Shown piece by piece: positions 19,101-26,215 of a stretch of DNA of 64,000 bases. A program made the position numbers and the translations under genes. Location: the NCBI GenBank assembly GCA_030428205.1, contig JAUIBK010000011.1:33142-97141 (forward strand), read 5' to 3'. Within the stretch, counting starts at the first letter, position 1. Each line of letters begins with the position of its first letter. Source of the stretch: a bacterium (GTDB taxonomy: Bacteria > Bdellovibrionota_C > UBA2361 > RFPC01). The notes beneath the pieces are model-generated. The model worked only from the letters and a program-made list of their open reading frames with translations, searched no databases and had not been told where the DNA came from.

Positions 19101-19349
19101 CCGATTCAGTTTTCTGAGTTTTCGCTCTGGTCTGTGACATCGAATTCTGCTTTCAAGGCATGTTGTAAGCCGTTCTTGGGCGCGATTCATTCGAGAGAGA
19201 AGGTTTACTCTTTTTGCTTCACAACGTAGAGCCTTGCGCTCGAGGTGATTGGATTGGGCGTGCGCAGCAGATACCCAAACGAGAAACAATACGCCACGAA
19301 ATACGGATCTAAGAAATAGCCTTAGGAACATCAACCCTGCCCGAAACAT
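16128..19349 (-). CDS. Large secreted beta-helix protein with dockerin-like and PKD-like modules
   Basis: About 1073 residues from the chosen ATG. A signal peptide (MFRAGLMFLRLFLRSVFRG..., cleavage after SAAHA) precedes a Cys/Arg-rich helical region. Two calcium-loop repeats of dockerin type follow (DADLDGSSCVDLADLQ and DFNGDRKVNLSDTTLLLG), then an acidic Pro linker. Next come a CSDGIDNDSDGAIDYPEDPGC-like motif and a PKD-like domain (YHWDYGD). A long right-handed beta-helix with many NN and N-x-F steps fills the middle. The C terminus ends in VDIGAFEH, a common end of 'choice-of-anchor' surface proteins. It probably acts outside the cell, perhaps on polysaccharide; no catalytic residues can be assigned. 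Upstream in-frame starts would lengthen the signal peptide improbably. Confidence 0.75.
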   Translation of the reverse strand: MFRAGLMFLRLFLRSVFRGVLFLVWVSAAHAQSNHLERKALRCEAKRVNLLSRMNRAQERLTTCLESRIRCHRPERKLRKLNRAYRKLSKRRTCKRSCRSGQAITHLLSAGQQKENLERLEEIAAFCQQRDPANSDYDTETPIDADLDGSSCVDLADLQILQNTFGLCTDEPVCFGDFNGDRKVNLSDTTLLLGAIGTGCLSDEPRPPANEDTEDDSPQDDLPPPPDTPLPGLSACSDGIDNDSDGAIDYPEDPGCLSEFDTSEDSEQYEGRIQLSVHVSQQECIAPCGVLFDASDTTSTDVDEPFHQLDYHWDYGDTLSVFLNQREKDANTTRGPLGAHVFDPNFSAGERSRQFTTVLTVQSPFGAEAQEEITVTIKNPLYEYADETYCLSATGNFTGCPSSDPANHIQGEFNQERIQFLLQSTSPRRLLLRRGETYVTDLPGNFVGARQSGPYHLGAYGTGDDPVIFLAGEHFFLRRTSNITISHIHFQSDYNPRTGLGRHPTGFDFFGEMKNILVYRCKFSNLGFALLARAEFDVRQVIYADNAFSELQNYTHFGQLNQAAIIGNKTHQTLEAISGDDGKCGDCTVNFPDHGHTMRIPNASRVLIHKNSSRTFGGWSSAGHGHQSSLRLGTSGYVEKSVVSDNRFEGGFGNSSMSLQNSSMVAQKGEAIYERNEYHANRHAQGFLSSQLGGTVIRNNLFIKQGDGNRTEIGSLGSAGIATAVYLDYVENQTDENRNAISYIYNNTVINFDDSPRSRLVFFRASENGPPNVVVENNLVYSPFLEDENEISGVIDWNTPLDTRLQSANNLYYGQVSRYATLNGAPLTLAQWQANNLDNESLLEDPQFQNAPETCDTLLLIKYSISNSTAEREGPHTRITAPGTNFSQLGVYGGSHISITSAQGGPSTLDCNLDDLGDTDYTNCHNKDAISASGETFLLAGDILSGSEGTLDFDITVSPSTRTKLYLNMHPGLTYAPGKIITERYGQTPYVIESRGSDAIGDYITLSHPLEGPMNDLTFICLWKENQANFAVDYRLAEDSPAIDAGVTVDVHIDFDGNNRELGTGVDIGAFEH

Positions 19350-19644
19350 CTTACGCTTACCTTCTGTATTGGCCCCCAGCGTTGCTGATGTTTTATGCAA
19401 TTTGCAGACCAGCAAATTTTTGGTCAGACTCGCGCATCGTCCTCTGTTGATTTGGCGCATAAGACATTGTTATTGCTAGCTTATTGGCGTGTTAGTGGTG
19501 GAAGGGGAGACCTAGGTTTGTCAGAGTGTGGTAAAGATCATGGGAGCGGGCGTGAGAGTGTTCTGAAAAAGCTGCGTGATTTCTAATGAGCCAAGAGATT
19601 GTTTGGTTCTCTATAATGCATGAAGGAGTTCACGCTCTAAGCTC
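19350..19644. other. Intergenic gap between divergent genes
   Basis: About 300 bp lie between the beta-helix gene and the acyltransferase promoter. Some of it (19350-19460) is open in frame with the beta-helix gene but lacks a signal-peptide-compatible start. No other gene is recognisable. Promoters for the minus-strand gene should be here, but none is obvious. Confidence 0.35.
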
Positions 19645-19672
19645 TTGTTCTTTTTGATGATATTGGTACGAT
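19645..19672 (+). promoter_or_regulatory. Possible promoter giving a leaderless acyltransferase transcript
   Basis: TTGTTC (19645-19650) and TACGAT (19667-19672) are 16 bp apart. The predicted start site, about seven bases after the -10, coincides with the GTG start at 19679. No Shine-Dalgarno is visible before that GTG, consistent with leaderless translation. Confidence 0.35.
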
Positions 19673-19678
19673 ACCGCC

Positions 19679-20434
19679 GTGTCAAAGAGTGAATTGAACC
19701 AAACACCTCCGATCTCTGCCCAGCAAGAGACGTTTACTACCGATAAGCGCTCATCGCTTGACGTGTACCGTGAGCTGACGGTTGGAAACTCCTCGTTAGG
19801 ATTTCTCACGTACTATGAACTGCTCACATTGCTCTTTGGTGGTCTGCCGGGTCTTATTGGAATGGGTTTGCGTTCACTGCTTTATCCAACACTGCTGAAA
19901 CAATCAGGTCGTCGGCCAGCTTTTGGTCGAGGTGTCCTTTTGAGAAACCCGGCGGCCCTTTCGGTTGGAAACAAAGCCCTCATTGATGATTTTGTCACTC
20001 TTGATGCACGCAAAGAATCAAGCATTACCTTAGGTGACTTTGTGAGTATAGGTCGCTTTAGTATCCTCGCTGCTAAAGGAGGAGACATCTCACTTGCACC
20101 TGGGGTTAACATAGGTACCTCTTGTAGACTTGCTACTCAAACTAAGCTTGAAGTGGGCGAGAGTACACTTATTGCCGCATACTGTTATCTGGGTCCCGGA
20201 AACCATGAGAAAAATCCCAATGATGGTACCTATATCTCTGGTGAGATGGATCTTCGTGGTGGAGTTACGATCGGAAAAAATGTTTGGATTGGGGCTCGCT
20301 CTACTATCGTTGATGGCGTTACTATTGGTGATGGCGCAGTTGTTGGTGCCCACTCGTTTGTAAAGAGTGATGTTCCTGCAGGTGCTACTGTTGCTGGAAC
20401 ACCTGCAAAGATTATTGGGGAATCTGCTCCGTGA
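19679..20434 (+). CDS. Left-handed beta-helix (hexapeptide) acyltransferase
   Basis: A 251-residue protein. Residues 80-245 are hexapeptide repeats (LSVGNKALIDDF, ITLGDFVSIGRF, VTIGKNVWIGARSTIVDGVTIGDGAVVGAHSFV) ending with the typical VAGTPAKIIG. These enzymes move acetyl or other acyl groups from CoA or ACP to sugars. A hydrophobic stretch (about 43-70) may tether it to the membrane. Its stop overlaps the start of the next gene (GTGA), so it is coupled to two coiled-coil envelope proteins and may modify an exported polymer. A lack of a ribosome site suggests a leaderless start; GTG used. Confidence 0.85.
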   Translation: MSKSELNQTPPISAQQETFTTDKRSSLDVYRELTVGNSSLGFLTYYELLTLLFGGLPGLIGMGLRSLLYPTLLKQSGRRPAFGRGVLLRNPAALSVGNKALIDDFVTLDARKESSITLGDFVSIGRFSILAAKGGDISLAPGVNIGTSCRLATQTKLEVGESTLIAAYCYLGPGNHEKNPNDGTYISGEMDLRGGVTIGKNVWIGARSTIVDGVTIGDGAVVGAHSFVKSDVPAGATVAGTPAKIIGESAP

Positions 20435-21438
20435 GCGAAGCTACCGTAAAAACAACAGAGAAAAATAGCTCGCGTTCTTTTCCGCATCTCCTTGCCATTT
20501 TTTTTCTCCTCCTTCTTATTCTTGTCTCCGCACTTTTTTGGCTTGAGATTCACCGTCGTTTTCCGAGACTTCCGGCGGGTGAGTATATCGGCTCGCTGTA
20601 TGGAGTTTTAGGCTCAGATAAAGCCGATACTACACATTTCTATGTGCGTAGTAGCTCTGATGCTATTGAGTTTGTTGTCCTTCGAGACGGTTGGAAGCCA
20701 TTTCGACTCAGTACATCTGCCGATGCATCAACAGGGGACTCGCTTTACCCTATACAACTTGAGGGCTCCGATGGCTCGCTTTCATTTATCGGAGAAAATA
20801 TATCAGCAGGGCGTTTTAAGGGGTTTGTCACAGATCTTCAATCAAGCTCTGAGGGAACATGGGAGCTCGTGCAGATCAACACGGCCGAAAAACTCAATCT
20901 TCCTGCAGAGTCCGATCTCCTACACTGGGCACGTATGTTTGATGAGCTTGAGCGGATACAAGGCTCTCGCATCGCAGCAGAAACAAGGCTTCCACAATTA
21001 AAAAGAGAGGTGGCTCGTCTTGAGAGTTTTATTACAGAGGGAGAAAAGCTCAAAGAACAAGGAGCCGAGAAGTTTCAAAACACACAAGCCGAACTGGTTC
21101 ACCTCGAAGAAGAGCTAAGAAACGAACAGAATAACGCACGCGTACTCTTAGAGAAGCTCCGTGTGGCTCAAAGAGTCACTCCTATGGGGACACTTGTTTC
21201 GCTTGCACGTGAAGCTGCTGAGCGTGATGCCCGTTGGATAGCTTCTCAGTTACGAAGCGATAGCTCTTCCTCTCTCCCGAGAGGATTTCAAGCTGAGTAT
21301 GAACGGGCTCAAGAAGTCTTAGAGCTACTCGAGGCGATTCGACAAGAGCGAAAAATGATAGAGGCTCTCTCTCAAGGAAAACGCTTCAAGCGTGTTCCTT
21401 TTGGCGCTGAGCAAGATTTTGAGCAAGGAGGGGCATGA
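20431..21438 (+). CDS. Membrane-anchored coiled-coil protein of unknown function
   Basis: 335 residues. A single transmembrane helix (about 19-41, HLLAIFFLLLLILVSALFWL) is followed by a beta-rich segment (about 45-150). A long coiled coil follows (about 165-245, RLESFITEGEKLKEQGAEKF...), and a second helical stretch at the end. The orientation is probably N-in, with the bulk in the periplasm. It overlaps the acyltransferase by 4 nt and the next gene by 4 nt (ATGA), so the three are translationally coupled. No family recognised; the architecture suits a structural or scaffolding part of an envelope polysaccharide or trafficking system. Confidence 0.75.
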   Translation: MSEATVKTTEKNSSRSFPHLLAIFFLLLLILVSALFWLEIHRRFPRLPAGEYIGSLYGVLGSDKADTTHFYVRSSSDAIEFVVLRDGWKPFRLSTSADASTGDSLYPIQLEGSDGSLSFIGENISAGRFKGFVTDLQSSSEGTWELVQINTAEKLNLPAESDLLHWARMFDELERIQGSRIAAETRLPQLKREVARLESFITEGEKLKEQGAEKFQNTQAELVHLEEELRNEQNNARVLLEKLRVAQRVTPMGTLVSLAREAAERDARWIASQLRSDSSSSLPRGFQAEYERAQEVLELLEAIRQERKMIEALSQGKRFKRVPFGAEQDFEQGGA

Positions 21439-22331
21439 AGTCCTTTTTGCGTTTTATACTGTGCTGCCTCTCTTTGGTCTCTATAGCTACAGCCCAAGAT
21501 GAAGGTGGCGAGCATACCCCTGCGATTGTTCTTCATAGAGAGGCTTCTCTCTCTTTTGCTCCAGAGGCAGTTCTTTTTTTCATAGAGTGGGACTCTGGAA
21601 AGGTTGATGTTGAGCGTGGCTACCTGATTGAGCCGCTGACTTCGAAAGAAGATGAGACCACTACTCGAGGCATATGGCGAGGTATTGTACGTGTCCCTTG
21701 GAAGCTTTCTGAGAGTGCTTTAAAGTTGAGTGCTTTATTTCTCCATAAAGGCGGACAGCATTTTTTGCTCGGACCAGAGTACTGGTTGCTTCGTGAACGT
21801 GTCGAGACTCGAGCATACCCAGATGAGCTTCGAGAGTATCTTATCGAAGAAAAAGAAGAGCTCGGTGAGTTGAGCAAGATGCTTGAGAAAGAAGAGGGGC
21901 AGGTCAAGCGACTCAAAAGTGATGCAGAGATCATTGGTAGCTTTTCTCATGCTGGGCAAAGCTCCAAACGCAAGGAGTTGATAGAAGATGAGCTCATTGG
22001 AGTCCGAGAGCAGGTCAAAAGGCTCCGTGGCTTTTTAAAACACGCTTCAAGAGAGCCAAAGCCTCAACACTTCTCTGTCCGAAAGCGTGAGCTCTCACAG
22101 CAGGTGCGTGAATTGGCGGAGAAAGCCAAGCAAGCAGAGTCGACAGAAAAAGCGAGAGGTGAAGAGAGCAAACTTGATCTCATCCGAAAACAAGACCTGA
22201 TTGAAGAAATGCGGTATGAAGATGTTGTCTTTTTGCGCGAAGAGCTCAGGCGACTTGAGGAAAAGCGTGAGAGACTTCAGATTGAGCAATTACCTGTTCG
22301 TGCTGTGCCAACGCCTCTAAGGACGCCTTAG
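21435..22331 (+). CDS. Exported coiled-coil protein of unknown function
   Basis: 298 residues with a clear signal peptide (MKSFLRFILCCLSLVSIATA, cleavage before QDEGGE). A short beta-rich N-terminal domain follows (to about 125), then almost continuous charged coiled coil (about 130-290, LIEEKEELGELSKMLEKEEG...). Predicted periplasmic. It looks like a partner of the preceding membrane-anchored coiled-coil protein, with which it overlaps by 4 nt: both have a beta domain followed by coiled coil and may form a heteromer. Last gene of this three-gene unit; 117 bp separate it from the next operon. Confidence 0.75.
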   Translation: MKSFLRFILCCLSLVSIATAQDEGGEHTPAIVLHREASLSFAPEAVLFFIEWDSGKVDVERGYLIEPLTSKEDETTTRGIWRGIVRVPWKLSESALKLSALFLHKGGQHFLLGPEYWLLRERVETRAYPDELREYLIEEKEELGELSKMLEKEEGQVKRLKSDAEIIGSFSHAGQSSKRKELIEDELIGVREQVKRLRGFLKHASREPKPQHFSVRKRELSQQVRELAEKAKQAESTEKARGEESKLDLIRKQDLIEEMRYEDVVFLREELRRLEEKRERLQIEQLPVRAVPTPLRTP

Positions 22332-22448
22332 ACCTTTCTCTTCTTTGCGTTACAATTCATTTCCAAAGGGATCGATTCTCTTCTTGCGCCATAGGGATGA
22401 AATCAGATATTTTTCTTGAGTCATCGGCTATTTACTGGCACTAACTTC

Positions 22449-22757
22449 ATGAACACTCTAGGTCCCACATCTCTCACTCACGACGAGCGAATGGAGTGCA
22501 TTGAATCTCTCGCATCAATCGTCTGTGCCCGCGGGTTTGAGGCCCCAGCTGTTTTTGTGCTCGAGATGTACCGCCCACTGACACGCACACTCTACGCTGT
22601 CTCAATTGCGTGTATGCCGCTCTTTGTTCCGATTTTTGGAATGAAGCTCGCAAAAATGGCTATTGCTGTTTTGGAGTCTCCTGAACACGTACAGATGCTT
22701 ATCGATCAGATTGAGCAGCAGTCAAATGCTCAGCGAAAGGTCAAGGGGGCGGTGTGA
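22449..22757 (+). CDS. Small membrane-associated protein, first gene of the MutL/membrane operon
   Basis: About 102 residues from the chosen ATG. The TTG at 22416 is an alternative and neither start has a good ribosome site. The N-terminal helices (MECIESLASIVCARGFEAPAVFVLEMYRPLTR) precede a hydrophobic segment (TLYAVSIACMPLFVPIFGM) and a short helical tail. The 'PAVFVLEMYRPL' pattern is, from memory, a recurrent first gene in operons that also encode DUF6754 and MutL-like proteins, so I treat it as a genuine component. It overlaps the next gene (GTGTGA). Function unknown; perhaps a small membrane adaptor. Confidence 0.6.
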   Translation: MNTLGPTSLTHDERMECIESLASIVCARGFEAPAVFVLEMYRPLTRTLYAVSIACMPLFVPIFGMKLAKMAIAVLESPEHVQMLIDQIEQQSNAQRKVKGAV

Positions 22758-23572
22758 CCGGAATAGAGCACTCAACCCCTGGTATTCTTGTCCTCTTAGT
22801 CCTCTTTATTGGACCGGTGCTCTATTATATTCGACGGGCACGGGAGGGGCGTAAGATTTTCGTGCGACGTATTGCTGGTGTAGACGCTGTGGATGAGGCC
22901 ATAGGGCGTTCTGCAGAACTCGGACGACCTGTTGCTTTTAGTACAGGCCTTACCTCAGTAAGCCCAGTGCTCTATGCCTGTCTCGGTGTGCTTTCATATG
23001 TTTCCGCTAAAGCTGCTCGGTATAAATCAAAGCTCATCGTCCCACAGAATAATCCTGAAGCCATGGCGATTGTTGAAGATGTGGTGCGTGATGCCTATCG
23101 TTCGGTGGGAAAGCTCTCAACGTTTGATCCTCAAAGTATCGTGTATCTTTCACAGAGCCAGTTTGCTTTTGCCTCTGGATATATGGGGATTGTGCACCGT
23201 GAGAAGGTAGCAACTGCATTTCTCTTTGGGTACTTTGCAGCAGAATCACTTATTTTGGCTGAAGCTGGACAACAAGTTGGTGCGATGCAAGTTGGTGCGA
23301 GTGTGAGCCCTGAGCAGGTTCCATTTTTTATATGCACCTGTGATTTTACTCTTATCGGAGAAGAGCTGTACGCCTCTTCAGCATACTTAAGCCGTGAAGC
23401 CGTACAACTTGGCAGTCTTGCCGGACAAGACCGCGCCAAGCTTCTCTTCTTTCTCCTTATTGTCATTGGTGTTTGTATTGCAACGTGGAACTCGGTTTTT
23501 CCTGAAGCAGCGATAAGTAATATCGATAGTTGGATCCGTGCTGGTTACGGTGATTGGTTTGGTGGCATGTAA
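22754..23572 (+). CDS. DUF6754-like membrane protein
   Basis: 272 residues. One N-terminal transmembrane helix (about 9-27) precedes a soluble domain with RRIAGVDAVDEAIGRSAELGRPV, the SKLIVPQNNPEAM segment and FDPQSIVYLSQSQFAFASGYMG. The strongly patterned FGYFAAESLILAEAGQQVGAMQVG and CDFTLIGEELYASSAYLSREAVQLGS follow. A C-terminal transmembrane helix (about 226-246) ends the chain. These match my recollection of the DUF6754 family, which has no assigned function. GTG start overlapping the previous stop, so translation is coupled. Both ends are anchored in the membrane, placing the soluble domain on one side, probably the cytoplasm. Confidence 0.75.
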   Translation: MTGIEHSTPGILVLLVLFIGPVLYYIRRAREGRKIFVRRIAGVDAVDEAIGRSAELGRPVAFSTGLTSVSPVLYACLGVLSYVSAKAARYKSKLIVPQNNPEAMAIVEDVVRDAYRSVGKLSTFDPQSIVYLSQSQFAFASGYMGIVHREKVATAFLFGYFAAESLILAEAGQQVGAMQVGASVSPEQVPFFICTCDFTLIGEELYASSAYLSREAVQLGSLAGQDRAKLLFFLLIVIGVCIATWNSVFPEAAISNIDSWIRAGYGDWFGGM

Positions 23573-23575
23573 GGT

Positions 23576-24652
23576 ATGGAAGAGAATTATCGAAAAACGC
23601 TTATTAAGATTCTGACGTTCCTCGGTGGGATATATTTCTTTGTTGAATTTATTCTTCCCAAAGCAGTCTTAGAAAAAATAGGTGTTGCTGAGCACCATAG
23701 CTTTATCTCGTACGGTTTTATCGTTGTCGGCTCGATGGCCGTTGGACTCGGAATTATAAATCTCTTTATGGTTCACGGTTCGCGAATAATTTTTCGCCGT
23801 AAAGACTGGTTTTCAAGTGTTGTACTGCTCGTTGGCTTGCTCGTCATGATGTTTGCAACGGTCTCTGACTGGCGCTCTGGTTTGCGTATCACATCTGAAA
23901 CGAGAAAGTGGACTCTCTTAGGTGAATTCACCGAGGTTATAGAGAAGGATTTTAACGAGAAAAAAGAAGGAGTGCCGTCACTCGATGTGCGTGTGAATGC
24001 GCTTCTTGAGTCTATAGATCAAAATGCACAGCAAACCAGCAAGCTCCTTAAAAGCAAACAAGGTGCCTCGCGTATTCCTAAGCAAGAGCCGAAGTTTGTG
24101 CTTGCTCAAAGCTACGCAAAGCAAATTGCTAACATGCAGCAAGCAGTCCTGAGCGACTCCAAAGAGCTTGAGGCTTCATTTGACACAGAAACCCCCGACT
24201 TTGCTCCTTTTGCTCCACTTCGCCAGTCACTTGATCAGCTCGGTGTGACTGTTGGGAAGTTTTTGCAGCTTCACTATGAGTATTCTGGTGTGCGTCAAAC
24301 GTATAACTTCCTCTTTCATGGACTGTTTGTGTCGCTTGGTTCAGCGATGTTCTCACTGCTAGGGGTGTATATCGCCGCAGCTGCTTTTCGAGCATTTCGA
24401 GTTAAAACACTGGAATCTTCTCTGATGATGATTGCTGCTGTGATTGTTATGCTGGGACAGATTCCTTTTTATGTATACATCTATGATGGACTTCCGCTCT
24501 GGAGACAGTGGCTGCTTGAGGTGCCAAATAGTGCAGCTTTTCGTGCCATTAAAATTGGCGCGAGCGTCGCTGGTCTTGTGATGGCTTTTCGTATGTGGTT
24601 TTCCATCGAATCAGAGTCGTTTGCTGATGACACACCGGGAGAGAGCGCATGA
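23576..24652 (+). CDS. Polytopic membrane protein of unknown function
   Basis: 358 residues, about six transmembrane helices: three at the N terminus (about 10-30, 46-66, 81-97) and three at the C terminus (about 248-272, 282-302, 326-346). A polar helical region of about 150 residues sits between them (SLDVRVNALLESIDQNAQQTSKLLK...). It starts 3 bp after the previous stop and overlaps the next gene by 4 nt. No recognised family. The arrangement (3 TM, soluble helical loop, 3 TM) suits a membrane scaffold or channel-like partner for the neighbouring proteins. Confidence 0.7.
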   Translation: MEENYRKTLIKILTFLGGIYFFVEFILPKAVLEKIGVAEHHSFISYGFIVVGSMAVGLGIINLFMVHGSRIIFRRKDWFSSVVLLVGLLVMMFATVSDWRSGLRITSETRKWTLLGEFTEVIEKDFNEKKEGVPSLDVRVNALLESIDQNAQQTSKLLKSKQGASRIPKQEPKFVLAQSYAKQIANMQQAVLSDSKELEASFDTETPDFAPFAPLRQSLDQLGVTVGKFLQLHYEYSGVRQTYNFLFHGLFVSLGSAMFSLLGVYIAAAAFRAFRVKTLESSLMMIAAVIVMLGQIPFYVYIYDGLPLWRQWLLEVPNSAAFRAIKIGASVAGLVMAFRMWFSIESESFADDTPGESA

Positions 24653-25515
24653 AAGCTACCCTTGGTCGTCGTTTGATTTATCTTTTTATGATGCTTGTCG
24701 TGAGTGTGCCGTTGATTACGAACTACACAGTGCGACCTGCTGAGATGAAAGCCGCCAACCAGTTTTACTCGTTGGTCGAGAACCTTTCGGTAGGCCCCAA
24801 TGATATAGCTTTTGTTGCTTTTGATTTCGGGCCGAACACAAAAGCTGAGAACGAGCCTCAAGCTGAAGTCATCGTTGAGCATTTGATGCGTAAACGAATA
24901 CCGCTTGCTGTGTTCACCCAATACGCTCAGGCCGAAGGGTTTCTGACCTCTATTCCCGAGCGTGTAGCCGAGCGGCTTATGAAAGAGATGCCGGGAGAAA
25001 AGTGGGAGTATGGGCAAGACTGGGTAAATTTAGGTTTTCGTCCTGGTGGCGCGCTCTTTGTACAGGCCGTTGCAAAGTCTACGAATATTGCCAAAGAGCT
25101 TGATAAAGATGCCTTTGGAGCGTCTCTCTTGCAGATTCCTGCAATTCAAAATGTTCGTACATTAGAAAACGTTAAACTTCTCACGCAGTTTACGGGACTC
25201 GTTGGTGTTTTTGATACATACATTCAGTTTTTTCAAAACGAAAACTATGTACCAAGCTTTGGCCACGGTTGTACCTCAATTACGATTCCTGAAGCTTATA
25301 TTTATCTTGATTCAGGTCAACTCAGTGGGTTGCTTGAGGGGATTGCTGGAGCCGCTTGGTACTCAGAGCTCTTACTTCAAAATAATCCTCAACGAGCACC
25401 AGACGCAGCGCTTGTGATTAATACTGCCCTTGGTGTAGCGCACCTTGCTGTCATAGCACTTATTATCTTAGGAAATCTTGTTGCCTTTGTCGGTTCGCAA
25501 AGGAGGCCCTCATGA
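24649..25515 (+). CDS. Membrane-anchored protein of unknown function with a Rossmann-like extracytoplasmic domain
   Basis: 288 residues. An N-terminal transmembrane helix (about 9-25) and a C-terminal one (about 258-281) flank a domain of about 220 residues. The domain contains VAFVAFDFGPNTKAENEPQAEVIVEHLMRKRIPLAVFT-type alternating strands and helices and a central VNLGFRPGGALFVQAVA. The pattern is reminiscent of proteins I recall beside DUF6754 genes. It overlaps both neighbours by 4 nt. The domain topology suggests that it sits on the outer face of the inner membrane. Function not assigned. Confidence 0.7.
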   Translation: MKATLGRRLIYLFMMLVVSVPLITNYTVRPAEMKAANQFYSLVENLSVGPNDIAFVAFDFGPNTKAENEPQAEVIVEHLMRKRIPLAVFTQYAQAEGFLTSIPERVAERLMKEMPGEKWEYGQDWVNLGFRPGGALFVQAVAKSTNIAKELDKDAFGASLLQIPAIQNVRTLENVKLLTQFTGLVGVFDTYIQFFQNENYVPSFGHGCTSITIPEAYIYLDSGQLSGLLEGIAGAAWYSELLLQNNPQRAPDAALVINTALGVAHLAVIALIILGNLVAFVGSQRRPS

Positions 25516-26213
25516 ACATCTCCTGGGAAGCAGCAACGGTACTGATTGGTGGAGTAGCCACTTTAGCAATCTACAGTTTTTTGATTAAAGAGAATCCATT
25601 CTACCGATTTTTTGAGCACCTCTTTATTGGGATCGCCGCTGGATTTCTCCCCGTGTATACCATTAAGAGCTTTTTTTGGCCTCGCGTGCTTGAACCGATG
25701 CTCGGATATCATATTCAAGTATATCCTGATGGAACGCCAACGGCTGAGTACGATACAAAGATTCTCTTTTATATTTTGCCGATGCTTTTTGGCCTCCTCT
25801 ACTATTTTATTTACTCGACACGCTTCTCGTGGCTTTCAAAGTTAGTTATCGGTTTTTCACTTGGGTACAGTGGGGGGCTTGCCTTTAAGGGATTCTTTGC
25901 TGAAATGGTTCCTCAGCTCACAAGTAGCTTTAAGCCTCTGCTTGTGCCCGGAGAGTCTGGAATGGACTGGGCCATGAGTTTCCAAAATATGTTTTTCGTT
26001 TTTACACTCTTGGCGGTGATGTATTACTTTTTCTTCACCTTTCAACGAAAGAGTGTCGCGGGAGACGGAGTTGCGGCCTCTGGGCGTTGGCTGATGATGG
26101 TATGTTTTGGAGCATTTTTTGGTTCAACGGTTATGGCGCGTATGGCACTGCTTGTTGAACGACTTCAGTTCCTCTTGCACGACTGGTTCAATGAGATTTC
26201 GGGGATCATCTAA
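25512..26213 (+). CDS. Polytopic membrane protein of unknown function
   Basis: 233 residues, very hydrophobic, with six likely transmembrane helices (about 7-25, 32-52, 83-101, 107-128, 155-173, 193-210). It is rich in Phe and Tyr. The C-terminal GRWLMMVCFGAFFGSTVMAR pattern followed by a short amphipathic tail seems characteristic for this operon's last membrane gene. It overlaps the preceding gene by 4 nt (ATGA) and ends 2 bp before the MutL-like gene. No transporter or enzyme motif was identified. Confidence 0.7.
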   Translation: MNISWEAATVLIGGVATLAIYSFLIKENPFYRFFEHLFIGIAAGFLPVYTIKSFFWPRVLEPMLGYHIQVYPDGTPTAEYDTKILFYILPMLFGLLYYFIYSTRFSWLSKLVIGFSLGYSGGLAFKGFFAEMVPQLTSSFKPLLVPGESGMDWAMSFQNMFFVFTLLAVMYYFFFTFQRKSVAGDGVAASGRWLMMVCFGAFFGSTVMARMALLVERLQFLLHDWFNEISGII

Positions 26214-26215
26214 GA

